Notes: generated from the sequence alone by a model not told the origin. DNA of 64,000 bases from Paraglaciecola sp. (GCA_009993955.1 JAACSL010000014.1:44674-108673), one strand, 5' to 3'. Positions 40,715 through 53,108 are shown, counted from the first letter of the stretch. Program-made: numbers and translations.

Positions 40715-41760
40715 TGCAAACTTCGCATTGGGCCTATTTGCATCCCCAACCTGCTGCCACAGGCAGATTGAAACAGCACTTAAGCGATTTCAAAGTCACT
40801 GAGATCCTTGGTTATGAACCAAGTGGTCAGGGTGAGCACATTTATTTATGGGTGCGTAAAGAGGGCTTGAATACCGCCTATTTAGCGGAGCAAATTGCCA
40901 AATTCGCTCGCGTTCCAGCCAGCAGCGTAACGTATGCGGGGCGTAAAGATAAATACGCCGTGACCGAACAGTGGCTCAGTGTGCATAAACCCGGTAAAGC
41001 AGAATTTGACTGGCAGAATCTAGATCTAGCTGGGGCCGAAGTATTAAAGGCGGTGCGTCATGATAAAAAATTACGCACTGGCGTATTAAAAGGCAATGTT
41101 TTTGACATCACTGTGCGCGAACTAAGCAGCATTGACGAACTAGAAAGTCGCTTACAATGTGTTGCACAACAAGGTGTACCCAACTATTACGGCAGCCAAC
41201 GTTTTGGTGATAGTCGTTATGATCCTCGTGGTGGCAACTTAGTCTTGGCAGAAAAAATGCTCGACGGTGAGGTCATCCGTAATCGCAATAAACGTTCAAT
41301 GGCGATTTCAGCCATGCGTTCTTGGTTATTTAACGAATACCTCAGTCAACGCATAGCCGATGGTTTGTATAACCAAGCTATGCCCGGTGATGTAATGATA
41401 TTACACGGCAGTGCGAGTTTTTTCTGTGCAGAGCAGCTTGACGAGCAGATTAACCAACGTTTGCAAACGGGTGACATTCAGCTGTCTGCGCCGCTGTGGG
41501 GTAAGGGTGACTTGGCATCCAGTGGCCAAGCTTTAGCATTCGAACATAAGCTCGCCACACAACATCACAAGGTGAGTGAGTGCTTGGCAGAACTTGGCCT
41601 TAAACAAGAGCGACGTGCCATAAATCTGCAACCACAACAGATGCGCTGGAAGGCTTCTGACTCTACGCTAAATCTCCAGTTCATCTTGCCAGCAGGAGCT
41701 TTTGCTACCTCGGTACTACGTGAGATTGTAGACATTCAGCCAAACTATGAAGTGGAGTAG
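40714..41760 (+). CDS. truD: tRNA pseudouridine(13) synthase
   Basis: YAGRKDKYAVTEQWLSV, NYYGSQRFG. Confidence 0.95.
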   Translation: MQTSHWAYLHPQPAATGRLKQHLSDFKVTEILGYEPSGQGEHIYLWVRKEGLNTAYLAEQIAKFARVPASSVTYAGRKDKYAVTEQWLSVHKPGKAEFDWQNLDLAGAEVLKAVRHDKKLRTGVLKGNVFDITVRELSSIDELESRLQCVAQQGVPNYYGSQRFGDSRYDPRGGNLVLAEKMLDGEVIRNRNKRSMAISAMRSWLFNEYLSQRIADGLYNQAMPGDVMILHGSASFFCAEQLDEQINQRLQTGDIQLSAPLWGKGDLASSGQALAFEHKLATQHHKVSECLAELGLKQERRAINLQPQQMRWKASDSTLNLQFILPAGAFATSVLREIVDIQPNYEVE

Positions 41761-41763
41761 TTG

Positions 41764-42534
41764 ATGCACATACTGTTAAGTAATGATGATGGTGTATACG
41801 CAGAAGGTTTGGCTGCCTTGCACGCTGAATTGAGTCAACATTTCCAGCTTACGGTAATCGCTCCAGATCGTAACTGCAGTGGCGCGAGTAACGCGCTGTC
41901 TTTGCATTCGCCCCTGCGTATCCAACAAATGAGCAATGGTTTTTACGCGGTAAACGGCACCCCCTCTGACTGCGTGCACCTGGGGATCAATCACTTTTTA
42001 CCAAGTGACCCTCAGTTGGTGGTGTCTGGTATTAACCATGGCGCCAATCTTGGCGACGATGTCATCTACTCTGGCACGGTGGCCGCCGCCACTGAAGGAC
42101 GTTACATGGGTCTACCAGCCATTGCAGTGTCCATGGTTGGCCGAGCGCCACAACATTTTGCTACGGCAGCAAAAATAGTGGTGGATGTCATCCACATGCT
42201 TGCGAAGCATCCTTTACCTGCCGATCAAATTTTGAATATTAATGTACCTGATTTAAGCTACGCGGATATCGCAGGGCTGCAGGTCACTCGGCAGGGGCGA
42301 CGCCACCGCGCCGAAACAATGGTGAAAACCACCGACCCACATGGCCGTGATGTTTATTGGTATGGCCCGGTTGGACAAGAGCAAGATGCCGGCCCCGGCA
42401 CAGATTTTTATGCTGTAGCACAGGGTTATTGCTCAATTACGCCCTTATCGGTAGACATGACCGCATACAAGAGCCTTGATGATATGCAGCAGTGGGTAAA
42501 ACACTGGCAAGCTAACAATAATAATAAAAGTTAA
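41764..42534 (+). CDS. surE: 5'/3'-nucleotidase SurE
   Basis: [33 protein letters not shown]. Confidence 0.96.
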   Translation: MHILLSNDDGVYAEGLAALHAELSQHFQLTVIAPDRNCSGASNALSLHSPLRIQQMSNGFYAVNGTPSDCVHLGINHFLPSDPQLVVSGINHGANLGDDVIYSGTVAAATEGRYMGLPAIAVSMVGRAPQHFATAAKIVVDVIHMLAKHPLPADQILNINVPDLSYADIAGLQVTRQGRRHRAETMVKTTDPHGRDVYWYGPVGQEQDAGPGTDFYAVAQGYCSITPLSVDMTAYKSLDDMQQWVKHWQANNNNKS

Positions 42535-42557
42535 ACATAGCCTGGACACACCATTAC

Positions 42558-43196
42558 ATGAGAGCCACATTTCGTAAGGGCGACAGCTTAGCCCAACTCC
42601 TTGCCCAAGAGGGTATCCGTCATGCAAAAGTATTGGCCGCGATAGCTAATACTCCGCGCGAGCTTTTCATTCCCGATGCCTTGCGGCATAAGGCGTATCA
42701 AAACACAGCCTTACCCATTGGCCAAGGCCAAACCATCTCGCAACCATATATCGTGGCACGCATGACGGAGTTACTCTTGCAGTCCACCAATAATCCTCAA
42801 TCTGTATTAGAAATTGGCACGGGTTCAGGCTACCAAACCGCTGTCTTGGCGCAATTGTTTAATAAAGTGTATTCCGTTGAACGGATTAAAACCCTGCAAT
42901 TTCAAGCAAAACGCCGCATGAACCAGCTGAATTTGCACAATGTGGCGATGAAACACGGTGATGGCTGGTTGGGCTGGCCGAGTAAAGGGCCATTTGATGC
43001 GATTATTGTAACGGCAGCGGCCAGTCGTATACCCGAAGACCTCTACGCCCAACTCAATGACGGTGGTCGTTTGATTATCCCGGTTGGACAAGAAAGTCAG
43101 CAGCTACAGTGTATTACGCGCCATGGCGATGAATTTGTCACCGATACCATTGAAGCGGTACGTTTTGTGCCCTTAGTACCGGGTAATATTATTTAA
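42558..43196 (+). CDS. pcm: Protein-L-isoaspartate O-methyltransferase
   Basis: [40 protein letters not shown]. Confidence 0.96.
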   Translation: MRATFRKGDSLAQLLAQEGIRHAKVLAAIANTPRELFIPDALRHKAYQNTALPIGQGQTISQPYIVARMTELLLQSTNNPQSVLEIGTGSGYQTAVLAQLFNKVYSVERIKTLQFQAKRRMNQLNLHNVAMKHGDGWLGWPSKGPFDAIIVTAAASRIPEDLYAQLNDGGRLIIPVGQESQQLQCITRHGDEFVTDTIEAVRFVPLVPGNII

Positions 43197-43218
43197 TCTA
43201 ACCAGCACAGAGAAACCC

Positions 43219-44163
43219 ATGAGTAACAACAGAACAGTGAGTGAATATTTGGGGGTCAGCGCACGAGGGGCTTTGATGGGTGCTGCAGATGCCGTTCCCG
43301 GTGTATCGGGTGGCACAATCGCCTTCATGACCGGCATTTACGAAGAGTTGATTACTTCATTAAAACAATGTGGGCCGAGTGCTATTCAGGTGCTGGTAAA
43401 ACAAGGTATCAAGGCCACGTGGAGCCACATTAATGGTACATTTTTAGTTGCGCTTTTTGCTGGAGTGCTCATCAGTCTTGCCAGTGTGTCGCGTTTGGTG
43501 GTGTACCTGCTGCACACTTACCCAGAATTATTGTGGGCTTTCTTTTTTGGACTGATCGTGGCGGGTGTTTGGTCGGTAGTCAGGCACATCGAAAAGTGGT
43601 CCCTAGGGGTAATCGCCGCCTTTGTTATCGGTACCATAACAGCTTATCTGGTGACCACCATTACCCCAACCAATATCGAATCAACGCCTCTGATTGTATT
43701 TGCCTCTGGCATGTTAGCTATCTGTGCCATGATCCTACCGGGTATTTCTGGCAGTTTTATTTTGCTGCTATTGGGCATGTATGGGCCGATGATGAATGCG
43801 CTCAAAGAATTTCAATTTCTTACCTTAAGTTATTTTGCACTTGGCTGCGTGACCGGTTTGTTGAGTTTTTCTCATGTATTGAGTTGGATGTTCAAACACC
43901 ACAAAACCTTGACCCTTGCTCTGCTTGGCGGTTTTATGCTGGGCTCGTTAAATAAAGTTTGGCCGTGGAAACTCACCTTAGAAACCATGCTGGATCGACA
44001 TGGCAACGTCGTACCAGTGGTGCAACAGAACGTGCTGCCGAACACTTTTGAACAGGCCATGCAGCAACCCGCCTACTTGGGTTTAGCACTGACACTTGCC
44101 CTGCTAGGTGTTGGTATGGTTTGGCTGCTTGAAAAATTAGGCACACCCAGTAAAGCACTATGA
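43219..44163 (+). CDS. DUF368 membrane protein (undecaprenyl phosphate translocase family)
   Basis: GALMGAADAVPGVSGGTIAFMTGIYEELI and ICAMILPGISGSFILLLLGMY motifs; about 8 TMs. Confidence 0.9.
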   Translation: MSNNRTVSEYLGVSARGALMGAADAVPGVSGGTIAFMTGIYEELITSLKQCGPSAIQVLVKQGIKATWSHINGTFLVALFAGVLISLASVSRLVVYLLHTYPELLWAFFFGLIVAGVWSVVRHIEKWSLGVIAAFVIGTITAYLVTTITPTNIESTPLIVFASGMLAICAMILPGISGSFILLLLGMYGPMMNALKEFQFLTLSYFALGCVTGLLSFSHVLSWMFKHHKTLTLALLGGFMLGSLNKVWPWKLTLETMLDRHGNVVPVVQQNVLPNTFEQAMQQPAYLGLALTLALLGVGMVWLLEKLGTPSKAL

Positions 44164-45023
44164 TGCAAGGGATCTCCTCACTCTTTTTGCCTTCAGCAGG
44201 TGAGGGTCGATTACACATCGGTCATGTTTTGCTTGGGTGTTTTATATTGTGTTTAAGTGCATGTGCCGACAGAAAACAGCCAGCGCCTGTTTCTGAAGTT
44301 TATCAAGGACGCAGTTATCTGGATTTCACCCAGCAAGCATTTACTGGTGCAACGTATAAGGTACAAAAAGGCGACACACTATTTGCCATCGCTTGGTATA
44401 GCGGTAATGACTACCGTGATATAGCAACACTCAATAAACTCAAGGCCCCCTACCAGATATTCCCAGGTCAAGTTCTGAAGCTCAAAGCTGAGCAAAAGAC
44501 CTCGCAAAATCACGCCAAAGTAAAGCCCAAAAACACCACTAAAATAAATGCAAATCAAGTAGTTGACCCTCCCGTCAAGCAGGCGTATGGTAAAAGTGAA
44601 AAAAATGTTAATGAGCAACAAGCTCAATCTACCAATGAATTTCCTGATCGAGTTAGTGCATGGCAGTGGCCGAGTCTAGCGGTGGTTGCTCGCGGATTTT
44701 CTAATGCTGAAGAAGGTAACAAAGGGTTAGATTTTAAGGGTAAATTGGGTTCGCCTATTGTAGCGGCAGCTGATGGTAAGGTGGTTTATACAGGCAACGC
44801 GCTACGTGGTTTTGGCAATTTGGTGATTATTAAACATTCAGATGCCTACCTCACTGCTTATGCTCACAATGAGCAGATAGTGGTGAAAGAGCAAGAATGG
44901 GTAACATCAGGACAAAAAATTGCCACCATGGGTAAAAGTGGTACCGATAGTGTAAAACTTCATTTTGAAGTCAGATACAAAGGGAAGTCAGTTGACCCTT
45001 TGCGGTTTTTACCCAAGCGATAA
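44160..45023 (+). CDS. nlpD: NlpD-like LysM / M23 lipoprotein
   Basis: LysM YKVQKGDTLFAIAWYSGNDYRDIATLN; C-terminal M23 domain; directly upstream of rpoS. Confidence 0.92.
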   Translation: MMQGISSLFLPSAGEGRLHIGHVLLGCFILCLSACADRKQPAPVSEVYQGRSYLDFTQQAFTGATYKVQKGDTLFAIAWYSGNDYRDIATLNKLKAPYQIFPGQVLKLKAEQKTSQNHAKVKPKNTTKINANQVVDPPVKQAYGKSEKNVNEQQAQSTNEFPDRVSAWQWPSLAVVARGFSNAEEGNKGLDFKGKLGSPIVAAADGKVVYTGNALRGFGNLVIIKHSDAYLTAYAHNEQIVVKEQEWVTSGQKIATMGKSGTDSVKLHFEVRYKGKSVDPLRFLPKR

Positions 45024-45093
45024 TAACAATAAATTATAAGAATTTTTGAGGAGACATTACATAAACAATACCTGTATGTAAGGAGTGACCACT

Positions 45094-46077
45094 ATGGGTC
45101 AAGAAAAAGTTGAAATAAGCGAAGTTGATGCTTTTGATGATATTGAAGCCGCCGTTGAATTGGAACTGAGTACATCAGAAAAAGACGATGACGATTTAAT
45201 AGATGAAATTTTACTTAACCAGGATGATGTCGCCAAAAATCTCGATGCGACCCAACTCTATCTAGGTGAAATCGGTTTTTCCCCCCTACTCAGCGCTGAA
45301 GAAGAAGTATTCTTCTCGCGTAAAGCCCTAAAAGGCTGTGAAGCCTCACGTAAACGCATGATCGTCAGCAATTTACGCTTGGTTGTAAAAATTGCGAGGC
45401 GTTACAACAACCGTGGATTAGCCCTGCTGGACTTGATTGAAGAAGGCAATTTAGGTTTAATTCGTGCTGTAGAGAAGTTTGATCCAGAACGCGGCTTCCG
45501 TTTTTCCACTTATGCAACATGGTGGATCCGCCAAACCATCGAACGGGCGATCATGAATCAAACCCGCACCATTCGCTTGCCCATACATGTAGTCAAAGAG
45601 TTAAACGTGTACTTACGTGCTGCGCGTGAACTGGCGCAGAAACTCGACCATGAACCCAGTGCAGAAGAAATCGCCGAAGCTTTAGACAAACCTGTCTGCG
45701 ATGTCACTAAAATGCTGCGTTTGAATGAGCGCATCACCTCAGTGGATACGCCTATTGGCAGTGAAAACGATAAAATTTTATTAGACGTTATTGCTGATGA
45801 TCGAGGCCATGGCCCTGAAGATGAGCTACAAGACACCGATATCCGGATCAATATTGTCCATTGGTTGGAAGACTTAAATCCTAAGCAACGTGAAGTATTA
45901 GCAAGACGTTTTGGTCTTTTAGGTTACGAACCCTCAACCCTCGAAGACGTTGGGGTAGAAATCGGCCTCACCCGAGAACGCGTAAGACAAATTCAAGTAG
46001 AAGCCTTGCGTCGATTACGCGACATGTTAGGACACAAAGGCTTAGATTTAGAATCCTTGTTCAATACCTTGAATTAG
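45094..46077 (+). CDS. rpoS: RNA polymerase sigma factor RpoS (ORF track start 45085; ATG at 45094)
   Basis: [29 protein letters not shown]; sigma-70 regions 2-4; nlpD upstream; AAGGAG RBS. Confidence 0.96.
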   Translation: MGQEKVEISEVDAFDDIEAAVELELSTSEKDDDDLIDEILLNQDDVAKNLDATQLYLGEIGFSPLLSAEEEVFFSRKALKGCEASRKRMIVSNLRLVVKIARRYNNRGLALLDLIEEGNLGLIRAVEKFDPERGFRFSTYATWWIRQTIERAIMNQTRTIRLPIHVVKELNVYLRAARELAQKLDHEPSAEEIAEALDKPVCDVTKMLRLNERITSVDTPIGSENDKILLDVIADDRGHGPEDELQDTDIRINIVHWLEDLNPKQREVLARRFGLLGYEPSTLEDVGVEIGLTRERVRQIQVEALRRLRDMLGHKGLDLESLFNTLN

Positions 46078-46108
46078 TTGCGCTGTTTTTAGCTGAATGT
46101 GCAACGGA

Positions 46109-46135
46109 AAAAAAGCCTCAACGTGAGGCTTTTTT
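46109..46135. terminator. Bidirectional intrinsic terminator between rpoS and tpx
   Basis: AAAAAAGCCTCA-ACG-TGAGGCTTTTTT. Confidence 0.9.
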
Positions 46136-46151
46136 GTTTCTGGGATTTCTA

Positions 46152-46646
46152 TTACAACGCTGCAGTAGCCGCCGCATAATTTGGCTCTTCGGTAGTTTCA
46201 GCCACTTGTTCAACGTAACTGACCACGCCTTTTTCATCAATGACCACAACACTGCGTGACAACAAACCTGCCAGAGGGCCATTTTTAAAGCTTACGCCAT
46301 AAACTTGGCCAAAATCACTTCTGAAACTTGAGCCAGTGGCAACGTTCGTGATGCCTTCTGCTCCGCAAAATCGAGCTGCAGCGAAAGGTAAGTCTGCTGA
46401 AACACACAGGATCTTAGTATTCGGTAACTCACTTGCTTGTTTATTGAAAGTACGGATTGAGGTAGCGCACACTGCAGTATCCACCGACGGAAAGATATTG
46501 AGGATCACTCGCGAGCCAGCATAGTCAGCCAGACTCACTTCTGACAGATCAACTTTGACCAATTTAAAATCGGGCGCCTTGCTGCCCACTTTGGGTAATT
46601 CACCCACGGTTTCAAAGGCATTACCTTTTAATGTAACTGTTGCCAT
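46152..46646 (-). CDS. tpx: Thiol peroxidase
   Basis: VTLKGNAFETVGELPKVGSKAPDFKL, NIFPSVDTAVCATSIRTFN. Confidence 0.96.
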   Translation of the reverse strand: MATVTLKGNAFETVGELPKVGSKAPDFKLVKVDLSEVSLADYAGSRVILNIFPSVDTAVCATSIRTFNKQASELPNTKILCVSADLPFAAARFCGAEGITNVATGSSFRSDFGQVYGVSFKNGPLAGLLSRSVVVIDEKGVVSYVEQVAETTEEPNYAAATAAL

Positions 46647-46812
46647 GTTTTTCTCCTTAGTGTTGTATGACTTAAAGCCAGTTTAGCTTGCTTTGCTAGC
46701 GACTACTAGACGCATATGGGGAAAGGACGTGCGTCATGCCTAGGGATTACAAGTGTTAATTCTATAACTAAGCGTTACTATGAATGGGTATGAATAGATC
46801 AGTGAGCATCCA

Positions 46813-47340
46813 ATGACCGCCAGAATTCGTTTAATCTTGTCCGCCAGTATGTCTTTCGTCTTCTATTTTTGTTGGTCATATTGGGCCAACAACATGGTAT
46901 CAGACGACCACGCTTTGGTCTTACGCTCCGCCTTTGTACAAGGCATGTTGAGCGGTACAATTACCGTGTTGTTTACGTTTATTTTAGAAAAGGCTGTACA
47001 TCGTTTTAAAGGCAGCAACCTATGTTTGATGTTTATCGTGCCATTAATATGCTCAGTACATTCAAAGTCGAAGCAGAATATTGCGGTATTTCGTAGTTTT
47101 AATGGTGCACTTAACCGTTACGCTAAGTATTTTGCTGGGAGTGCTGTTCCCGGCGCATTGCTGGCACCGTTAATTCCCATTGGTTTTCAAGCCAGCATAG
47201 CCATCGCTGTCAACGTAATCAACCATACACCCAATTTATGGCTGACCGTAGCACCCAGTATTTTGCTAACGGCCATCTATGGCTACGTCTATACGTTTAC
47301 CTTACTGCGTCAACCACCTATGCCCGCTTCTCAAGAATGA
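46813..47340 (+). CDS. Hypothetical inner-membrane protein
   Basis: Several TM segments; intact ORF. Confidence 0.6.
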   Translation: MTARIRLILSASMSFVFYFCWSYWANNMVSDDHALVLRSAFVQGMLSGTITVLFTFILEKAVHRFKGSNLCLMFIVPLICSVHSKSKQNIAVFRSFNGALNRYAKYFAGSAVPGALLAPLIPIGFQASIAIAVNVINHTPNLWLTVAPSILLTAIYGYVYTFTLLRQPPMPASQE

Positions 47341-47833
47341 TAAATTGATAATCATAGGGATTTTGCGGATCAGCACTCATTGTTTCTGCTGCACGTTCTA
47401 CCCAACTGGCATGAGCAAGATAGTCTGGGAAATAAGTGTCGCCCTCGACGTTAAGGTCAATCAAGGTCAGATACAAACGCTGGCATAGTGGTAAAAAATG
47501 CTGATACAGAGTTCCACCACCAATTATCATCACTTCATTTGTCGCTTCGGGGCTAGTGGCGAGGTGCGCTTGAGCGAGAGCTAATCCGGCCTCACAACTA
47601 TTGACTACTCGGGCATCCTCTAAAACAAAGTCTGGATCAGAACTTAACACAATGTTCAAACGTCCGGGTAAGGCTTTACCAATAGAAGCGTAGGTACGTC
47701 TGCCCATAATGATCGGCTTGCCCAAGGTCAGCTTTTTGAAGTGTTTTAAGTCGGCAGGTAAGTGCCAAGGCATGGCATTATTTGCTCCAATAACTCGCTG
47801 GTGAGCCATGGCGGCAATCATGGAAATAATCAT
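47318..47833 (-). CDS. folA: Dihydrofolate reductase
   Basis: RVIGANNAMPWHLPADLKHFKKLTLGKPIIMGRRTYASIG. Confidence 0.96.
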   Translation of the reverse strand: MIISMIAAMAHQRVIGANNAMPWHLPADLKHFKKLTLGKPIIMGRRTYASIGKALPGRLNIVLSSDPDFVLEDARVVNSCEAGLALAQAHLATSPEATNEVMIIGGGTLYQHFLPLCQRLYLTLIDLNVEGDTYFPDYLAHASWVERAAETMSADPQNPYDYQFIILEKRA

Positions 47834-47911
47834 AAGAAAGAACGATTTACATTGTAATTAGGATACCCAATAGTACACAGTTTGGCACTTTTTGGGTATC
47901 CGCAGGAGGTT

Positions 47912-49087
<1,176 letters not shown>

Positions 49088-49196
49088 TTACTCAATACTT
49101 AATGGTTACGTTAACTGAACCAGTATAAACCGAATCTGGCTAGTTTGCCGATTCACTGCAATTCTGTGAGCCTGATTTATCGGGTTCCAACAAAAA

Positions 49197-49214
49197 GCCC
49201 CGCAGAAGCGGGGC
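49197..49214 (-). terminator. Intrinsic terminator after rpmA
   Basis: GCCCCGC-AGAA-GCGGGGC with T tract on the minus strand. Confidence 0.85.
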
Positions 49215-49240
49215 CTTTCAAAACACTTAAGAATAATTAC

Positions 49241-49498
49241 TTATTCAGCAACTATGCTTACAAACTTACGGTTGTTTGGGCCTTTCACTTCAAATTGTAC
49301 TTTACCGTCAGATAAAGCGAATAAAGTGTGGTCTTTACCAATACCCATGTTAGTACCAGCGTGGAATTTAGTACCACGTTGACGAACAATGATGTTACCG
49401 GCTAAAACTGACTCGCCACCGAAACGCTTAACACCAAGACGTTTACTTTCTGAGTCACGGCCGTTGTTTGTACTACCACCAGCTTTTTTGTGTGCCAT
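49241..49498 (-). CDS. rpmA: 50S ribosomal protein L27
   Basis: [29 protein letters not shown]. Confidence 0.98.
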   Translation of the reverse strand: MAHKKAGGSTNNGRDSESKRLGVKRFGGESVLAGNIIVRQRGTKFHAGTNMGIGKDHTLFALSDGKVQFEVKGPNNRKFVSIVAE

Positions 49499-49514
49499 CT
49501 CTGCGAACTCCTAA

Positions 49515-49826
49515 TTAAGCGCTAATACCAGTGATTTTCACTTCCGTGAACCACTGACGATGCCCCATCTGTTTACGTGAATGTTTACGACGACGGAACT
49601 TGACGATAGTGACTTTGTCACCACGGCCATGAGTCACAACTTCAGCTGTCACTTTGCCACCAGAAACAAAAGGCATACCAATTTTAACATCGTCACCATT
49701 GCTCACCATCAAGATATCACCGAATTCTACTGACTCACCTGGAGCCACTTCGATTTTTTCTAGGCGAACGGTTTGGCCTTCAGCCACACGGTGTTGTTTA
49801 CCACCACTTTGGAAAACCGCGTACAT
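49515..49826 (-). CDS. rplU: 50S ribosomal protein L21
   Basis: [25 protein letters not shown]; start set at the internal ATG of ORF 49515-49970. Confidence 0.97.
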   Translation of the reverse strand: MYAVFQSGGKQHRVAEGQTVRLEKIEVAPGESVEFGDILMVSNGDDVKIGMPFVSGGKVTAEVVTHGRGDKVTIVKFRRRKHSRKQMGHRQWFTEVKITGISA

Positions 49827-50070
49827 ATTTAACTCCGCTCTGCGTTTCATAACGCTTATATTCAAAAACAGGGCGCGAATTGTACGTGATGGCTTATTTT
49901 CAAGCAAGCCCAGATCGCAATTAATTTGGTTAAATTTGCCGCATTTTTTCACTCTCTGGTGCAATGGCAATTAAATTGCCATGTTGACACTGGATACTCC
50001 CCTTAAATTCTGTAGAATCCAAGCCTTACTTCATCATACCCAGTGCTTTTGTGAGCCTTTAAAATTGAGC

Positions 50071-51042
50071 ATGGAATTAGAACAAATACGTAATCTCGCC
50101 AATGCAGATATGTTGGCAGTGAATGAGTTAATTCAAGAGCAAGTTAACTCCGATGTCTCCCTGATCAATCAATTGGGATTTTACATCGTCAACAGTGGTG
50201 GCAAACGCTTGCGTCCATTACTCACTGTGTTGGCCGCTAGAGCAGTAAATATTCAAAATAATCAACACCATACATTGGCAGCCATCATTGAATTTATTCA
50301 CACAGCAACCTTATTACACGATGACGTGGTAGACGAATCTACCATGCGCAGAGGACGCGAAACGGCCAATGCGGTGTTTGGCAATCAAGCCAGCGTATTA
50401 GTCGGTGATTTTTTGTATACACGCTCTTTTCAAATGATGGTGAGTTTAAAACGCATGCGGGTCATGGAAATTTTATCCGATGCAACCAACGTGATCGCTG
50501 AAGGTGAGGTGCTGCAATTGATGAATTGCAACGACCCTAACACCAGCGAAGCGCAATACATGCAAGTCATTTACAGTAAAACTGCTCGATTGTTTGAAGC
50601 AGCAACGTTATTGGCGGCGGTGTTGACTGACCAGCCAGAAACTATAGAAATGGCGATGCAAGATTACGGCAAATATTTAGGGACGGCGTTTCAGTTGGTT
50701 GACGACATTCTAGATTACGCCGCAGATAGTGAAGAGATGGGTAAAAACGTGGGAGACGATTTAGCCGAAGGCAAACCCACGCTACCTTTGTTGTACGCCA
50801 TGTGGCATGGCACTGAAGCACAACAAACGCTGATCAAAACGGCTATTGAAACAGGCAATGGTATGGATAACTTTGCCGCTATTATGCAAGCCATGCAGGA
50901 TACAGGCTCTTTGGAATACACCAAAAAACAAGCCTTGTTAGCCGCCGATCAAGCGATAAAGGCACTGCAAATTATTCCTGATTCAGATTACAAACAAGCT
51001 TTGATTGGCTTGGCCCATATCGCGGTAGAACGGGCAGCGTAA
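50071..51042 (+). CDS. ispB: Octaprenyl diphosphate synthase
   Basis: LLHDDVVDESTMRRGRETAN, FQLVDDILDYAAD; divergent from rplU. Confidence 0.95.
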   Translation: MELEQIRNLANADMLAVNELIQEQVNSDVSLINQLGFYIVNSGGKRLRPLLTVLAARAVNIQNNQHHTLAAIIEFIHTATLLHDDVVDESTMRRGRETANAVFGNQASVLVGDFLYTRSFQMMVSLKRMRVMEILSDATNVIAEGEVLQLMNCNDPNTSEAQYMQVIYSKTARLFEAATLLAAVLTDQPETIEMAMQDYGKYLGTAFQLVDDILDYAADSEEMGKNVGDDLAEGKPTLPLLYAMWHGTEAQQTLIKTAIETGNGMDNFAAIMQAMQDTGSLEYTKKQALLAADQAIKALQIIPDSDYKQALIGLAHIAVERAA

Positions 51043-51077
51043 ACAGTTTCGAGTCTGCTTACGCTGTTTGTTATAGG

Positions 51078-52028
51078 TTATTTGGCGCCTAGGCGAACCG
51101 TACCACTCACCGTTGAAACATTGACCTTAGCGCTGCCACCGTTTAGCGAAAACTCTAACCAACGACTGGGTCCATATTTATCTTTTTGCATCTTGTGTTC
51201 AGACAGTTTGTTGACGATTGAGCCACCTGCATGGGTTTGAATATCAAAACGGGCTGAGAGGTCTGGCTGAAAGTATAATTCCACGGTGCCCCCCACCGTT
51301 GATGCGTTGACTTCGCCATTTTTTTGCAAAACCATCTTTGCTTCAATCGTGCCATTCACCGACTCTACATTCAGTTGGTGGATGGCGTTTAAGTTAAGAT
51401 CCATATTGCCGTTGACGGTTTCAGCTCTTAATTCTTGGCTTTCTGTTGAGACCGAAATGTTGCCATTGACGGTTTCATAACTGTCTTCTTTACCATGGGT
51501 ACTTCGCGAATTAATGTTTCCATTCACCGTTTCAACCCTCAGATCACCGGTCAAATTGCGTGCGGATATATTGCCATTAACTGAACTTAAACGAATGCGA
51601 CCATTAAGTTTATTGACATCAATACTGCCGTTGACCGTTGCTACATCACTACCACCCAGAACGTCGTTTAATTCGACGTCAGCATTCACCGCGCTATAAC
51701 TTACTTTGCTGTTGGCTGGCACCATTATTTGCAGATCATCACCTTGTTCTGACGACCAATTGTTCCAGTTATTGTTCCTCTTAACTTTGACCTTAACGAT
51801 AACTTCATCCCCGTCTCGTTCAAAAATAAACTTATCCGTGCGATCCCCTAAGGTACCCGATACCTTTACCTCATTTTTATCCCACACCGACACTTTTGCC
51901 TGCCCGTTGACGTGCTCGATACGCACGTAGCCATTGGCTTTTGCCTCCAGTGTTCTATCTATTTTTTCCTCAGCTAAACACTGCCATGTCAAACTTACTA
52001 AGGCTAAACCCATTATTAACTTATTCAT
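51078..52028 (-). CDS. DUF4097-type beta-strand repeat periplasmic protein
   Basis: Signal peptide; repeated VNG(N/S/T) strands (SSVNGNISARNLTGDLRVETVNGNINSRS...YETVNGNISVS). Confidence 0.85.
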   Translation of the reverse strand: MNKLIMGLALVSLTWQCLAEEKIDRTLEAKANGYVRIEHVNGQAKVSVWDKNEVKVSGTLGDRTDKFIFERDGDEVIVKVKVKRNNNWNNWSSEQGDDLQIMVPANSKVSYSAVNADVELNDVLGGSDVATVNGSIDVNKLNGRIRLSSVNGNISARNLTGDLRVETVNGNINSRSTHGKEDSYETVNGNISVSTESQELRAETVNGNMDLNLNAIHQLNVESVNGTIEAKMVLQKNGEVNASTVGGTVELYFQPDLSARFDIQTHAGGSIVNKLSEHKMQKDKYGPSRWLEFSLNGGSAKVNVSTVSGTVRLGAK

Positions 52029-52057
52029 TTTCACTACTCCAAGTTTGCTCGTAAGCG

Positions 52058-52550
52058 TTAAATTTGTGACCACTTTGGCGAATGAACGCGCTCAATTAAG
52101 CTAATTTGTTGCTGATATACATTTTGCAGTAAGCGCAGCAAAGCCATATTGTTTGGATCATTTTTAAGGGCGGCTTTGATGGCCAACGCTGCTTCATCCA
52201 ACTCATCTACCTGCTCCTGCCAATTTTGTGTAAGGGCGGGCTGATCTTTAAATTGCACCAGTAAAGCTTGTTTTTGCGCCTGATGTTGACTGGCTAATAG
52301 CGAGACCACATCTTCTTCATTTAAGCCAGATGGCTTAAAAGGCAGGCTTAGCCAAGCAATCAAGCCGAGTGCCGCAAAAGAAGCCGCGAGTAAATACACT
52401 TTTTGCCCGCCGTTTCTTTTCTCAACTGGCTGCGGCGTGTTTACCAAGGCCCGTTCGATACCCGGCCAGAGGTCTCTGTCAGGCTGTTTGTCACGAGGCA
52501 AAGATGCCAATTGCGCCGACAATTTTTGTTCAAATTCAGATTTATTCATG
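52058..52550 (-). CDS. Putative membrane anti-sigma-like protein
   Basis: Single TM (VYLLAASFAALGLIAWLSLPF) and overlap with an upstream sigma factor gene. Confidence 0.6.
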
Positions 52551-53108
52551 TCCCATCCACTCATGTATTAACTGCTTCGCGCGATGAAATTGGGCTTTGC
52601 TTGAACCCACAGCCATATTGGTCATCTCAGCTATTTCTTCATGCCGATAGCCTTCTATGGCATGCAATACAAACACAATGCGCGCACGTTCCGGCAATCT
52701 CGCCACGTAGGTTTCTATATCCACCTCAGCACTTGAACCCTCTGCTATCTCATCAACCGCAACACTGTCTTCCAGATTGAGCATGCGATGCCACCAGCCA
52801 CGCTGTTTGCGCAAATACGAGATGGTGATATTACTGGTAACGGTGTGTAACCAGGTAGAAAACTTACTATCACCTTGGTAATTACCGATTTTTCGCCACA
52901 GTTGGATAAACACCTCTTGGGTAGCATCTTCCGCCAACATTTTATCGGCTGTCAGGCGATAGCAAAGCCCAAATACTTGTCCCACATATTGTTGGTACAA
53001 CTGGTGATAAGCCTGTTTGTCGCCGTTTTGTACGGCCTGAATCAACGTCATTTCAGTGTTTGAAACAAAACGGTGTTCATCAGCGACAACGTTTCCTTGG
53101 TTCGTCAA
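52542..53108 (-). CDS. ECF-type RNA polymerase sigma factor
   Basis: GLCYRLTADKMLAEDATQEVFIQLWRKIGNYQGDSKFSTWLHTVTSNI; region 4 YRHEEIAEMTNMAVGSSKAQFHRAKQLI. Confidence 0.92.
   Translation of the reverse strand: MTNQGNVVADEHRFVSNTEMTLIQAVQNGDKQAYHQLYQQYVGQVFGLCYRLTADKMLAEDATQEVFIQLWRKIGNYQGDSKFSTWLHTVTSNITISYLRKQRGWWHRMLNLEDSVAVDEIAEGSSAEVDIETYVARLPERARIVFVLHAIEGYRHEEIAEMTNMAVGSSKAQFHRAKQLIHEWMGHE

Noticed and set aside
49827-49970. N-terminal extension of rplU suggested by the ORF track
   Set aside because: L21 begins at MYAVFQSGG; the upstream part is 5' leader with no protein-like sequence.
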